A stretch of DNA of 64,000 nucleotides from Prevotella sp. UBA4217 (GCA_002379425.1 DFTH01000004.1:62001-126000), one strand, 5' to 3'; shown: positions 8,835 through 18,240, numbered from the stretch's first letter. Numbers and translations: made by a program. The notes: generated by a model from the letters alone, not told the origin.

Positions 8835-10376
8835 ATGAACAAGATATATAAACTATTCTGCGCTGGTTTTGCTGGATGTGTGATTTCCGCATCACTGACC
8901 TCCTGCAGTGACGATTTCCTCGAGGTGACGAATCCCACAGGTGAGCCCCTCAATGAATATTATGTTGACGATGCTCATCTGAGTGAATCGCTGACCTCTG
9001 CATACGCTCCTCTGCATTGGCCAGACTGGGACGGTTCTGCCTATAACGACCTGACCTGCGACGCAGAGATCATGGGTGATGACTTCTGGGTGGGAGGATC
9101 TAGTATCTCCGATAACCAGCACTGGCACAAACTCTTCAACTTCGAGGGCGATGGCAACAATACCCTCGGTACCCTCTGGGGCGACTTCTACAGTGGCATC
9201 AAGCGTTGTAACGACGTGATCCAGTATTGTTCATGGGGTGGTGGATCAGAGACCAATCGTCGTGTTTACGAGATGCAGGCCCGTCTGCTCCGCGTGTATT
9301 ACTACAGCATTCTGTGGCACTATTATGGCAATGTGCCTTTCTACCTGGAAAACCTCTCTTCTCCCTATACTGCTCCGCAGATTACGGCCGACGAAATTTA
9401 TAACAACTTGTTGCCCGAACTGGAGGAAATCATCGCTTCCAACGTACTTCCTATGCGCTGGGGTGCTGCTGAGAGTGGGCGCGTAAGCCAGGCCATGGCC
9501 TATATGCTCTATGCAGAGATGGTGATGTATCAGAATGATAGTGCTCGCTATCCTCAGGCTCTGTCCTATATGAAGGCTATCATCGGTGATTCCAACTATT
9601 CATTGAATCCAGATTTCAACGACCTGTGGTCGGAGAATGGCGAGTGGTGCTCAGAGAGCATCTTCGAGATCAACTACGATGACGACAATGCCCAGCGCGA
9701 CTGGGGCACTCCGCTCCACGCTGGTGGTACCGTATTCCCCACACTCTGCTCGCCTAACGGCTGGCCTGGTGGCGAAGGATGGGACACAGGTAACGATGGA
9801 TGGGGATTCCTCCCGATGCGTGTCGAGGCTTATAATATGTATGCCGACAACGACAAGCGGCGTGACGCTACCTGCTGGGACGTTCGTGGCTATACCTATA
9901 CGGAACGTTATCAGGATACTCATATCTGGCACGGTAAGTATCGTCCGCAGACAGCCAACAATCAGGATTGCCCGAGTTCCAAGAACTTGAACTATAACAA
10001 CAACAAGCGTATCTACCGCTATGCAGAGACCCTGCTCAATGCTGCCGAACTGTTGTTGCAGACTGGTGGCAGTGCCTCTGAGGCTGCTGGCTATGTGAAC
10101 GAGGTACGTGCCCGTGCTGGTCTGGATGCCCTGTCAAATGTCTCTATCGACGATATCCTCAACGAACGCCATTTGGAGTTCTGCGGTGAGGGTAAGCGCT
10201 ACTTCGACCTCGTGCGTGCTGAGGGTATCAGTGGTGCTACGGAGAAGGCTTCTTTAAAACTCGTGCCCGACTCATACGGTTATCGCACAAATACTTGGAC
10301 GGCAAGCAAGAAGCATATTCCTCTGTCACAGTCAGAACTTGACGCTGATCCGACACTGGTTCAGAACAACTATTAA
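8835..10376 (+). CDS. susD: SusD/RagB-family glycan-binding lipoprotein
   Basis: A 513-residue outer-membrane lipoprotein with a signal ending at LTSC, then CSDDFLEVTNP, the usual start of mature SusD proteins. The helical SusD core follows, with RQLL-type helices and the C-terminal ILNERHLEFCGEGKRYFDLVR block near residues 450-475 that marks the family. It caps the SusC barrel and binds the glycan. The ATG at 8835 is preferred; an in-frame TTG at 8826 lies inside the AT-rich repeat. Encoded 44 bp after susC, presumably on the same transcript. Confidence 0.95.
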   Translation: MNKIYKLFCAGFAGCVISASLTSCSDDFLEVTNPTGEPLNEYYVDDAHLSESLTSAYAPLHWPDWDGSAYNDLTCDAEIMGDDFWVGGSSISDNQHWHKLFNFEGDGNNTLGTLWGDFYSGIKRCNDVIQYCSWGGGSETNRRVYEMQARLLRVYYYSILWHYYGNVPFYLENLSSPYTAPQITADEIYNNLLPELEEIIASNVLPMRWGAAESGRVSQAMAYMLYAEMVMYQNDSARYPQALSYMKAIIGDSNYSLNPDFNDLWSENGEWCSESIFEINYDDDNAQRDWGTPLHAGGTVFPTLCSPNGWPGGEGWDTGNDGWGFLPMRVEAYNMYADNDKRRDATCWDVRGYTYTERYQDTHIWHGKYRPQTANNQDCPSSKNLNYNNNKRIYRYAETLLNAAELLLQTGGSASEAAGYVNEVRARAGLDALSNVSIDDILNERHLEFCGEGKRYFDLVRAEGISGATEKASLKLVPDSYGYRTNTWTASKKHIPLSQSELDADPTLVQNNY

Positions 10377-10410
10377 TAGAATTGAAAAATTGACGAATCG
10401 AAAAATTAAG
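10377..10410. repeat. AT-rich GAATTGAAA repeat patch
   Basis: Begins at the last base of the susD stop region and runs to the next start codon: GAATTGAAAAATTGACGAAT and further A-rich units. Same family as 8791-8833. Confidence 0.55.
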
Positions 10411-10413
10411 TTT

Positions 10414-12837
10414 ATGAACAAGATATTTAAATCAACAATAGGCATTCTGCTCGCAGGTCTGACGATGACAGCCTGCTCGCCCGAAAGTTTCGACGGCGCA
10501 GACCCCAATAAAATCCCAACGATGGACGGTGTCGATTTCCAGATGAACGTCGATCAGGAGACCAACCAGATGATTGCCACCTATACGCCACAGGCAGGTA
10601 CCTATCCCATTTGGATTCTCAATGGCGCATCCTATTCCACTCTTAGCGAAGTGGGCTTCCAGAATCCTGAGGCTGGTACCTATAGCGTGGAACTGAAATT
10701 AGGCAATCGCAACGGTTTCAGCCAGGGTAGTCTGAGGAAGGAATTTACTTTCAACGAGACGAAGGTTGATTATTCTGCTGACTTCCGTCGCCTCTGCGAT
10801 AAGGAGTGGCGATTTGCCAACAAGGAGGTGGGACACCTCGGCTGTGGCCCTGCAGGAACGGCAGGTACGGAGTGGTGGTCAGCCCAGCCCGACGACAAAA
10901 AGGACTTCGGTATGTACGACGACCGTATCACTTTTTCTGCTGACAACCGTAAAGGTGGCACCTTCAACTATAGCGCTGGTGCTGACGGTATGACCTACGT
11001 GAATACTGGTACGACCCTCTGGGGATCCTCCGATGCTGATTTCGACGTGGCTATCGGCAACCAGACTGCTTCTTGGAGTTTTGAGGTCTATGACTGGACG
11101 GATGCCGAGGGAAACACCACCAAGCAGACCTATATCCAGTTGGCTCCCAACACGGTGTTCCCCTATATCAGCAGCGATGCACAGTATCAGGATCCGAAGT
11201 TCCGTATTGAGTCACTGACCGCTTCAAAACTCGTGCTCGTCTATGATGCTCCCGATGGTTCCATCGCCTGGCGCTTCATCTTCACCAGTGCTGAGGCCGA
11301 GGCTGTGTTCGAGGGTTTCGATGCAAACAGTGATTTCAACATGTGGAAGGGTATCACACCTGTCATGTCGTTCTACTATAACCCTGATCCAGGATGGGGC
11401 AATGATCAGACGGCAGTCTTTGAGTCACTCTTCGTGGGTGGTGACAATGACTATACCGTTACCGTGCCCGAGGCTTGTTATGACCGTTGGCAGGCACAGG
11501 TCCACTTCCACACTGACCTGAATATCTCGGCTGCCAGTCACTACGACTTCTCTGCGATCTTCAGCAGTGACGTGGATATCAATGGCGTGACAGTGAAACT
11601 GACCAATGAGGCTGACAACGACGCTATCATCGATGTCGATAATATCGACCTGAAGGCTGGTGAGGACTATATCTTCTGGCAGAGCAATCTCGAAGGTAAG
11701 GACCTCTCACAAGTGAAACTCGTGCTCGACTTCGGCCGTGCCGCTGGTCCAACCGTTGTGAACGTGCGTAACATCGTCCTGAAGGACCATGCCAACGACG
11801 ATGGCACTAAGTTGCCTGAGGATAATCCTGGCGGTGGCGGTGATACACCTGCCGCTGTGATGGACTGGGACTACGAGTCTGGCGTAAATCTCTGGAAGGC
11901 TGTTGATGATGGTTCTCTCTTCGACGCATTCGGCTATTACTTTGCTGATGATGGCTGGGCCGCTATTCCTTACGAGGAGGCAACACATAGTGGTGATACT
12001 TACGAGATTACACTCCCTGAGGGCCTTGGTGGTTCACAGTGGCAAGGACAGTTCCATATCGACACTAAGTTGACTGCCAGTGCTTCTAAGACCTATAATT
12101 TCTACCTCGTGATGGAGACAGATGCTGACTGCCCAGGCGTGACCTTCAAACTGACTGATGCTGGCGACTCAAACTTCTTCATTGAGGAACGCGTGGATGT
12201 GCCTGCTGACGGCTTCGTGTTCAAGCGTGAGGGTGTCACCCTGAAGGAAGGCACTGATGCGGAGGCTATCCGCCTGTTCTTCGACTTCGGTGGCAGTCCC
12301 GCTGGCACACACGTGAAGATCAGTAAGATATACTTCGAGGAGGCTACGACGCTGAACTACGACGATGCCGACAATCTCTGGAAGAGTGTTGACGATGGCA
12401 CTAACTTCGATGCTTTCGGCTACTACTTCGCTGATGACAGTTGGACAGGTATCGACTATACGGAGGTCGTTCACGACGGTGATACCTACTCGCTCACACT
12501 CCCTGAGGGTCTTGGTAGTTCACAGTGGCAGGGACAGTTCCATATCGACACTAAACTGACTGCCAGTGCTGCAAAGTCCTATAACTTCCAGTTGGTTCTA
12601 GAGGCTGACAGCGACTGCCCAGGTGTGACCATCAAACTTACTGATGCAGGTGACAGCAACTTCTTCTGCGAGGGTCGTCATGACATCACCGCCGACGAAC
12701 CATACGTGTTCACCCTGAAGGGTGCGACCTTAAAAGAAGGCACGGACGCTTCTGCCATCCGTCTGTTCTTCGACTTCGGTGGCAGTCCCGCAGGAACCCA
12801 CGTGAAGATCAGCAAGATTATCTTTAAGGAGGCTTAA
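10414..12837 (+). CDS. Surface glycan-binding lipoprotein with repeated CBM-like domains
   Basis: An 807-residue predicted lipoprotein (signal ending at MTAC, then SPESFDGADP). After an N-terminal sandwich-like region come three related beta-rich domains of about 160 residues that look like CBM4/9-type modules. The last two are close copies (shared SQWQGQFHIDTKLTAS and FFDFGGSPAGTHVKISKI). Position after SusD and before GH16 fits the surface glycan-binding protein (SGBP-B/SusE-F role), which holds polysaccharide at the cell surface. The frame extends upstream to 10339 inside susD, but ATG 10414 gives a proper lipoprotein signal. The domain-family assignment is by pattern only. Confidence 0.8.
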   Translation: MNKIFKSTIGILLAGLTMTACSPESFDGADPNKIPTMDGVDFQMNVDQETNQMIATYTPQAGTYPIWILNGASYSTLSEVGFQNPEAGTYSVELKLGNRNGFSQGSLRKEFTFNETKVDYSADFRRLCDKEWRFANKEVGHLGCGPAGTAGTEWWSAQPDDKKDFGMYDDRITFSADNRKGGTFNYSAGADGMTYVNTGTTLWGSSDADFDVAIGNQTASWSFEVYDWTDAEGNTTKQTYIQLAPNTVFPYISSDAQYQDPKFRIESLTASKLVLVYDAPDGSIAWRFIFTSAEAEAVFEGFDANSDFNMWKGITPVMSFYYNPDPGWGNDQTAVFESLFVGGDNDYTVTVPEACYDRWQAQVHFHTDLNISAASHYDFSAIFSSDVDINGVTVKLTNEADNDAIIDVDNIDLKAGEDYIFWQSNLEGKDLSQVKLVLDFGRAAGPTVVNVRNIVLKDHANDDGTKLPEDNPGGGGDTPAAVMDWDYESGVNLWKAVDDGSLFDAFGYYFADDGWAAIPYEEATHSGDTYEITLPEGLGGSQWQGQFHIDTKLTASASKTYNFYLVMETDADCPGVTFKLTDAGDSNFFIEERVDVPADGFVFKREGVTLKEGTDAEAIRLFFDFGGSPAGTHVKISKIYFEEATTLNYDDADNLWKSVDDGTNFDAFGYYFADDSWTGIDYTEVVHDGDTYSLTLPEGLGSSQWQGQFHIDTKLTASAAKSYNFQLVLEADSDCPGVTIKLTDAGDSNFFCEGRHDITADEPYVFTLKGATLKEGTDASAIRLFFDFGGSPAGTHVKISKIIFKEA
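11860..12834 (+). repeat. Tandem duplication of a binding domain
   Basis: Unit 1 (about 11860-12345) and unit 2 (about 12350-12834) are offset by 486-489 bp and match closely at the DNA level, for example over CAGTGGCARGGACAGTTCCA. The offset grows by one codon along the unit, so there has been one small indel since duplication. Confidence 0.8.
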
Positions 12838-12840
12838 TCA

Positions 12841-13965
12841 ATGAGACAATTCATGTTAAGTACATTTCTACTCTCTCTCGCCGTAGCCTTTTCAGGCTGC
12901 GGCGGGAGCAGTGATGAAGACGCAGCACCGGCAATGCCCTCCATCACCGTTTCGCCGGAGACTATCTCCGCTCCTGTTGAGGGCGGTACCTATACCGTCA
13001 CTGTCACGACGACTGGCAGGGAGTGGGGAAAGGGGGAGTCGAGCGACTTCCTGACAGTCACCGCGCAGAATACAGCATCCCAGACGGGCACTCTGACAAT
13101 CACGGTTCCTGCTAATCCAGAGACAGAGGCCCGTACGGGTGCTGTCACCGTCATGTCGGGCTCTGCCCGTAAGACGATCTCTGTCACACAGGCGGCAGCA
13201 GAGGTGCCTGCGTACTATGCGCCTGAGGGATACAAACTCGTATGGCAGGATGAGTTCGATAGTGGCTCAGAACTGAACCAGAACGACTGGACCCACGAGG
13301 TGCAGCCGAAGGGTTGGGTGAACAATGAACTGCAGAACTACGTGAACCATAAGTCTCCTGAGGGCAATCTGGTGACGGAGATCAAGAATGGCCATCTTCA
13401 GATCCACTGCTTCAAGGAGAGTGGCAAGATATACTCCGGCCGCGTCTATGCCCAAGTGAACAGTGGCTGGCAGTATGGCTACTTCGAGGCTTCCATCAAG
13501 TTGCCGAAGGGTAAGGGCACATGGCCTGCCTTCTGGATGATGCCTGTGGGCAACGACTGGAGCACGAACCCCTGGCCGATGTGCGGTGAGATTGATATCA
13601 TGGAGGAAGTGGGCGTCGTGCCCAATGAGGTGTCTTCCAGTATCCATACGCAGGACTACAACCACACGAAGAATACGCAGAAGACCCATGCCATGACAAT
13701 CGCCGATGCCGAAGGTGCATTCCATACCTATGCCCTGCTCTGGACGGCTGACGAGATCATCACCTATGTCGATGGTACAGAACAACTCCATGTGACGAAG
13801 GCCGCCCTTGGAAGTGACCATAACCAGTGGCCGTTCCACTATGCCTTCTATCCTATCTTCAACCTCGCATGGGGTGGTGACTGGGGTGGTATGCAGGGTG
13901 TCGATGAGTCTGCACTTCCCATCACGATGGAGGTGGATTACATCCGTGTGTTTCAGAAGAGATAA
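12841..13965 (+). CDS. BACON-GH16 endo-beta-glucanase lipoprotein (laminarinase type)
   Basis: A 374-residue lipoprotein (signal ending AFSGC at about 20). Residues about 35-120 form a BACON-like domain. The GH16 module (about 125-374) has the substrate-cleft signature WVNNELQNYVN and catalytic EIDIME with Glu250, Asp252 and Glu255. This is the GH16 pattern of laminarinases and mixed-linkage glucanases (beta-1,3 or beta-1,3-1,4). As a surface enzyme it would make the first cuts before import through SusC/D. It begins three bases after the stop of the previous gene and is followed by a strong terminator, so it closes the susC operon. Confidence 0.92.
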   Translation: MRQFMLSTFLLSLAVAFSGCGGSSDEDAAPAMPSITVSPETISAPVEGGTYTVTVTTTGREWGKGESSDFLTVTAQNTASQTGTLTITVPANPETEARTGAVTVMSGSARKTISVTQAAAEVPAYYAPEGYKLVWQDEFDSGSELNQNDWTHEVQPKGWVNNELQNYVNHKSPEGNLVTEIKNGHLQIHCFKESGKIYSGRVYAQVNSGWQYGYFEASIKLPKGKGTWPAFWMMPVGNDWSTNPWPMCGEIDIMEEVGVVPNEVSSSIHTQDYNHTKNTQKTHAMTIADAEGAFHTYALLWTADEIITYVDGTEQLHVTKAALGSDHNQWPFHYAFYPIFNLAWGGDWGGMQGVDESALPITMEVDYIRVFQKR

Positions 13966-13987
13966 CCTTTCATGACTTCATAAAAGA

Positions 13988-14020
13988 GCCGTCTGATTTT
14001 CCTTTCAGGCGGCTTTTTTT
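13988..14020 (+). terminator. Terminator of the susC-susD-SGBP-GH16 operon
   Basis: GCCGTCTGA pairs with TCAGGCGGC (one wobble), followed by TTTTTTT. Confidence 0.9.
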
Positions 14021-14074
14021 AGTTCCTGTGTGAAATTTTTTTGAAAAACATGGCAGAGTTATGAAAATATTGTA

Positions 14075-14082
14075 TATCTTTG
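14075..14082 (+). promoter_or_regulatory. -7 box of the UDP-glucuronate decarboxylase gene
   Basis: TATCTTTG, 35 bp before the start codon. The regulon boxes seen at susC are absent, so this gene is probably expressed independently of the glucan genes around it. Confidence 0.75.
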
Positions 14083-14116
14083 CAGTCAGTTAAATAACCT
14101 AAGACAGCATTTTTCG

Positions 14117-15052
14117 ATGAAAAGAATCCTTGTTACGGGTGGAGCCGGCTTTATTGGTTCCCATCTTTGTGAGAGACTGGTAAACGAAGGGCATGATGTA
14201 ATCTGCCTCGACAATTTCTACAGTGGCTCGAAGGAGAATGTGTGGCATCTGATTGGTAAGCCAAACTTTGAGATCGTGCGCCACGATGTCATAAACCCCT
14301 ATTGGGCCGAGGTCGATGAGATATATAATCTGGCCTGCCCTGCATCTCCTATCTATTATCAGTTTGATCCGATTCAGACTACAAAAACGTCCGTCTTTGG
14401 TGCTTTCCACATGCTGGGACTGGCCCGTCGTACTAAGGCGAAGATCTTGCAGTCATCTACGAGCGAGGTGTATGGTGATCCCAATGTGCATCCCCAGCCG
14501 GAGAGTTATTGGGGAAACGTGAATCCCATTGGTCTGCGCTCCTGCTATGATGAGGGAAAGCGCTGTGCAGAGACCCTCTTCTTCGACTACCACCGTCTGC
14601 ACCATGTCCGTATCAAGGTGATTCGTATTTTTAATACTTACGGTCCACGTATGGCTATCAGCGATGGTCGTGTGGTCTCTAATTTCGTGGTGCAGGCCCT
14701 GCGCGGCGAGGATATCACAATCTATGGCGATGGACAACAGACGCGCTCTTTCCAGTATGTCTCCGACCTTATCGAAGGTATGCTGCGCGTGATGGATACT
14801 GACGACTCCTTCACAGGTCCTGTGAACCTTGGCAATCCAGGTGAGTTTACAATGCTTGAACTGGCTGAGAAGGTCATCCAGAAGATTGGTGGCAAGAGCA
14901 AAATCGTGTTCCGTCCTCTGCCGAGTGACGATCCTAAGATGCGTCGTCCGGATATCTCACTTGCCAAAGAGAAATTGGGATGGGAGCCGAAGGTGAAACT
15001 GGATGAAGGGCTTGACCATATCATCGAATATTTCCGCAACAAACTGCTATAA
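14117..15052 (+). CDS. uxs: UDP-glucuronate decarboxylase (UDP-xylose synthase)
   Basis: A 311-residue cytoplasmic short-chain dehydrogenase that converts UDP-glucuronate to UDP-xylose with bound NAD. The Rossmann signature GGAGFIGSH is at residues 8-16, the catalytic Tyr144/Lys148 pair lies in YDEGK, and [10 protein letters not shown] and the C-terminal [16 protein letters not shown] are characteristic of UXS enzymes. It is biosynthetic (exopolysaccharide or glycan building blocks) yet sits between two catabolic genes. It has its own promoter and follows a terminator, so it appears to be an insertion into the locus rather than part of its operon. Confidence 0.92.
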   Translation: MKRILVTGGAGFIGSHLCERLVNEGHDVICLDNFYSGSKENVWHLIGKPNFEIVRHDVINPYWAEVDEIYNLACPASPIYYQFDPIQTTKTSVFGAFHMLGLARRTKAKILQSSTSEVYGDPNVHPQPESYWGNVNPIGLRSCYDEGKRCAETLFFDYHRLHHVRIKVIRIFNTYGPRMAISDGRVVSNFVVQALRGEDITIYGDGQQTRSFQYVSDLIEGMLRVMDTDDSFTGPVNLGNPGEFTMLELAEKVIQKIGGKSKIVFRPLPSDDPKMRRPDISLAKEKLGWEPKVKLDEGLDHIIEYFRNKLL

Positions 15053-15055
15053 CTA

Positions 15056-15196
15056 CTATATGCCTTCCACTTTTTGAGAAAGTGGTTGCGATCCTAACTT
15101 GTTGATTATCAACGCAGAGTGGAGATGGGGCAGGGCCCTTTCTCCACTTTCTTTATTATATGGGATGGTATGACGTTAGAATTTGTCGTAACTTTG
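15056..15196 (+). promoter_or_regulatory. Regulated promoter of the second GH3 gene
   Basis: CTATAT-N4-TCCAC at 15056-15070 ends 119 bp before the -7 box. It overlaps an inverted repeat CCACTTT/AAAGTGG (15067-15084). TTGATTATCAA lies at 15102-15112, a second inverted repeat AGTGGAGA/TCTCCACT spans 15118-15148, and TCCACTTTCT begins at 15143, 46 bp before the -7 box TAACTTTG at 15189-15196. The spacing matches the promoters at 61-213 and 5383-5533. Confidence 0.8.
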
Positions 15197-15225
15197 CACC
15201 AACGAAATTAAAAACCCAAAGCACG

Positions 15226-17472
15226 ATGAATAAAATGTTGATTTCAACCTTATTGCTTATGACGACGACTACCATCCAGGCCAGTCAGTTGCCTACCTAT
15301 CTCGACGAGACGAAGCCTGTGGAAGAGCGCATCGAGGATGCCCTTTCGCGGATGACCCTCGATGAGAAGATCGCAGTGATCCATGCCCAGTCGAAATTCT
15401 CCAGTCCTGGCGTGAAGCGCTTGGGATTCCCTGACTTCTGGACGGATGACGGCCCTCACGGTGTGCGCCCCGATGTACTCTGGGATGAATGGGAACAGGC
15501 AGGACAATCCAACGACTCTTGCGTGGCCTTTCCCGCACTCACCTGTCTGGCTGCCTCGTGGAACCCGGAGATGGCCTTGCTCTATGGCGAGAGTCTGGGT
15601 GAGGAGGCCCTCTATCGCGACAAGGACATGATACTCGGTCCAGGTGTGAATATCTATCGTACTCCGTTGGGCGGACGAAACTTTGAGTACATGGGTGAGG
15701 ACCCCTGGCTTGTCTCGCGAATGGTCGTGCCTTATATCAAAGGTCTGCAGTCGAAAGGGGTGGCCGCCTGTGTGAAGCACTATGCGCTGAACAACGATGA
15801 GGAATATCGTCATCAGGTGAATGTCATCGTATCCGACCGTGCCCTCCACGAGATTTATCTGCCCGCCTTCAAGGCGGCTGTCACGGAGGCAGGAACATGG
15901 GGCATCATGGGGGCCTATAATCTCTACAAGAACCAGCACAATTGCCACAATGATATTATGCTTAACCAGATCCTGAAGGGCGACTGGAAATACGATGGTG
16001 TGGTTGTTTCCGACTGGGGCGGCTGTCACGACACGGACGAGGCCGTCAAAAACGGACTTGACATGGAGTTTGGTTCGTGGACGGATGGCCTGACGATGGG
16101 TAAGACCAATGCCTACGACCTCTACTATATGGCCGATGCCTACAAGCAGGGCATCAAGCAGGGCAGATACACTACGAAGGAACTCGACGACAAGGTGCGC
16201 CGCGTGCTCCGCCTGTTCTTCCGTACTACGATGAATCGTGAGAAGCCCTTCGGCTTCCTCTGCTCTGAGAGCCACTACGACGCGGCCCTGAGGATTGCCC
16301 AAGAGGGTATCGTGCTGCTGAAGAATGATAAAATGAAAGAATTAAGAAATGAAAAACTGTTGCCTCTTGACCCAGCCAGGACAAGGCGTATCCTCGTTGT
16401 CGGTGAGAACGCCATCAAGATGATGACGGTCGGTGGTGGCTCATCCTCGCTGAAGGTACAGCGCGAGATCCTGCCCCTCGATGGTATCCGTGAGCGCTTT
16501 AAGGATGCAGAGGTCGATTTTGCCCGTGGCTATGTGGGTGACACCGTGCAGAGTTATAATGGTGTGACGGTGGGGCGCAGTCTCTACGAGGTGCGCAGTG
16601 CTGCCGAACTGACGGCTGAGGCCGTGGAGAAGGCGCGCCAGGCGGATGTCGTTATTTTCTTCGGTGGCCTGAACAAGAGCGACCATCAGGATTGTGAAGG
16701 ACACGATCGAAAGGACTTCGCACTGCCCTACGGACAGGATCATCTCGTTGAGGCCTTGGTGAAAGCCAATCCTCGTCTGGTGTTTGTCAATATCTCAGGC
16801 AATGCCGTAGCCATGCCATGGATGGCAAAGGTTCCTGCTATCGTGCAGGGCTGGTTTATCGGCTCTGAGGCTGGTGAGGCCCTTGCCTCTGTGCTAAGTG
16901 GTGATGTGAACCCCTCAGGCAAACTGCCCTTCACGTGGCATCAGCAGTTGGACGACTGTGGCGCCCACGCCCTGAATACCTATCCCGGTACGTGGCGCGA
17001 CGACTATAAGGTTATCGATGAGGAATACAAAGAAGGTATCTATGTGGGCTACCGCTGGACAGACAAACAGAAGATCAAGCCCCTTTTCTCCTTTGGACAT
17101 GGTCTGAGTTATACAACCTTCAGACTGGGAAAGGCTACGGCTGACAAGAAACAGTTGACTGGCGATGAGAAGATCACCTTCACGGTGAATGTCACAAACA
17201 CTGGTGCAAAGGCTGGCGCAGAGACAGTCCAACTCTACATCAGCGATAAGGAAGCCTCTGTCGATCGTCCTGTCAAGGAGTTGAAGGCCTTTGACAAGGT
17301 GTTCCTCCAGCCTGGCGAGAGCCGCGACGTCACCCTGTCCATTGGTCGTGATGCCCTGAGTTTCTACGACGAGGCGACCCACGCCTGGGTTGCTGAGGCA
17401 GGTACCTTTGATGCCCTTATCGGCACGGCTTCTGATCAACTCTCCAGCAAGGTTACTTTTGAACTGAAGTAA
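15226..17472 (+). CDS. GH3 family beta-glucosidase
   Basis: A 748-residue secreted or periplasmic GH3 enzyme. Signal peptide about 1-20 (ending IQAS), the GH3 barrel with KHYALNNDE and nucleophile Asp263 in VVSDWGGCHD, the second GH3 domain with LLKNDK and FGGLNKSDHQDCEGHDR, and a C-terminal fibronectin-III-like domain (VQLYISDKEASVDRPVKELKAF region). It would release glucose from the non-reducing ends of imported beta-gluco-oligosaccharides. The frame extends upstream to 15160, across the -7 box, so ATG 15226 is the start. It is co-regulated with susC by promoter layout. An AT-rich repeat has lengthened the loop after LLKNDK. Confidence 0.92.
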   Translation: MNKMLISTLLLMTTTTIQASQLPTYLDETKPVEERIEDALSRMTLDEKIAVIHAQSKFSSPGVKRLGFPDFWTDDGPHGVRPDVLWDEWEQAGQSNDSCVAFPALTCLAASWNPEMALLYGESLGEEALYRDKDMILGPGVNIYRTPLGGRNFEYMGEDPWLVSRMVVPYIKGLQSKGVAACVKHYALNNDEEYRHQVNVIVSDRALHEIYLPAFKAAVTEAGTWGIMGAYNLYKNQHNCHNDIMLNQILKGDWKYDGVVVSDWGGCHDTDEAVKNGLDMEFGSWTDGLTMGKTNAYDLYYMADAYKQGIKQGRYTTKELDDKVRRVLRLFFRTTMNREKPFGFLCSESHYDAALRIAQEGIVLLKNDKMKELRNEKLLPLDPARTRRILVVGENAIKMMTVGGGSSSLKVQREILPLDGIRERFKDAEVDFARGYVGDTVQSYNGVTVGRSLYEVRSAAELTAEAVEKARQADVVIFFGGLNKSDHQDCEGHDRKDFALPYGQDHLVEALVKANPRLVFVNISGNAVAMPWMAKVPAIVQGWFIGSEAGEALASVLSGDVNPSGKLPFTWHQQLDDCGAHALNTYPGTWRDDYKVIDEEYKEGIYVGYRWTDKQKIKPLFSFGHGLSYTTFRLGKATADKKQLTGDEKITFTVNVTNTGAKAGAETVQLYISDKEASVDRPVKELKAFDKVFLQPGESRDVTLSIGRDALSFYDEATHAWVAEAGTFDALIGTASDQLSSKVTFELK
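16321..16359 (+). repeat. AT-rich repeat patch inside the GH3 coding sequence
   Basis: A-rich sequence of the GAAAGAATTAAGAAATGAAA type encodes KMKELRNEK between LLKND and LLPLD, which are adjacent (LLKND-x-LLPL) in typical GH3 enzymes. It is in frame and resembles the intergenic patches at 8791 and 10377. Confidence 0.55.
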
Positions 17473-17529
17473 ATGGATTCTCTGATATCTTTTTAGGAGC
17501 AGTTATTTGGAGGTTTGAATGGAAAAGTG

Positions 17530-17537
17530 TACCTTTG
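17530..17537 (+). promoter_or_regulatory. -7 box of the response-regulator gene
   Basis: TACCTTTG, 15 bp before the ATG, implying a very short leader. Confidence 0.7.
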
Positions 17538-17551
17538 CCAGCAAAATCTAA

Positions 17552-18196
17552 ATGAGCATGAGCAATATAGTGTTGGCTGATCCCCAGGATATCACTCGCG
17601 CAGGGATGATGTTTGTCTGTGAGAGGCAGTCTGTTGCCTATCTGTATGCAGCGGATAAGACAGAACTGATAGAGCAGTTGAAGACCCATGGTGATGCAGT
17701 GGTCATTCTTGACTATACGCTTTTCGACATCAACGACATTGATGAACTGGAGATTCTGCATGAGCGTTTCCCGTTGGTGAAGTGGGTACTTTTCAGTTTC
17801 GACCTTTCCGCCGACTTCGTACGTCGTGCCATCGCCTTAAGCCCGCAGTTCAGTGTGCTGCTGAAAGACTCCCCACTGGCAGAGATCCGCGAATGCCTTC
17901 ACTATGCCCAGCGCAATCAGCGCTATATCTGTCAGCGGATGGCGGAGATCCTACTGGCTCCCCCGGTCCGCTCTTCCGACGAAATGCTCCTGACGAAGAC
18001 GGAGACGGAAATCCTTAAGGAGATTGCCCTGGGTATGACAACCAAGGAGATTGCCGACAAGCGCTTCTCCAGTTTCCACACGGTGAATACGCACAGGAAG
18101 AATATCTTCAGGAAACTGGGCGTCAATAATGTGCACGAGGCTACTAAGTATGCGTTGCGGGCTGGTCTTGTGGATTCTGCCGAATACTATATATAA
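17552..18196 (+). CDS. NarL/LuxR-type response regulator
   Basis: A 214-residue cytoplasmic DNA-binding regulator. Residues about 4-120 form a receiver domain with an acidic residue in LADPQD, probable phospho-acceptor Asp54 in VVILDYTLFD, and a conserved Lys in LLKDS. Residues about 145-205 form a LuxR-type helix-turn-helix (LTKTETEILKEIALGMTTKE, then HTVNTHRKNIFRKLGV). It has its own promoter and terminator. No cognate kinase with an intact histidine lies next to it; the nearby membrane sensors lack one, so how it is phosphorylated is open. An ATG at 17558 is an alternative start. Confidence 0.88.
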   Translation: MSMSNIVLADPQDITRAGMMFVCERQSVAYLYAADKTELIEQLKTHGDAVVILDYTLFDINDIDELEILHERFPLVKWVLFSFDLSADFVRRAIALSPQFSVLLKDSPLAEIRECLHYAQRNQRYICQRMAEILLAPPVRSSDEMLLTKTETEILKEIALGMTTKEIADKRFSSFHTVNTHRKNIFRKLGVNNVHEATKYALRAGLVDSAEYYI

Positions 18197-18201
18197 AAAT
18201 A

Positions 18202-18240
18202 AGACCAAGAGTGTCATCGCGACAGTCTTGGTCTCTCTTT
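18202..18240 (+). terminator. Terminator after the response-regulator gene
   Basis: AGACCAAGA pairs with TCTTGGTCT around an inner GTGTC/GACAG-like pairing, followed by a T-rich stretch. Confidence 0.8.
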
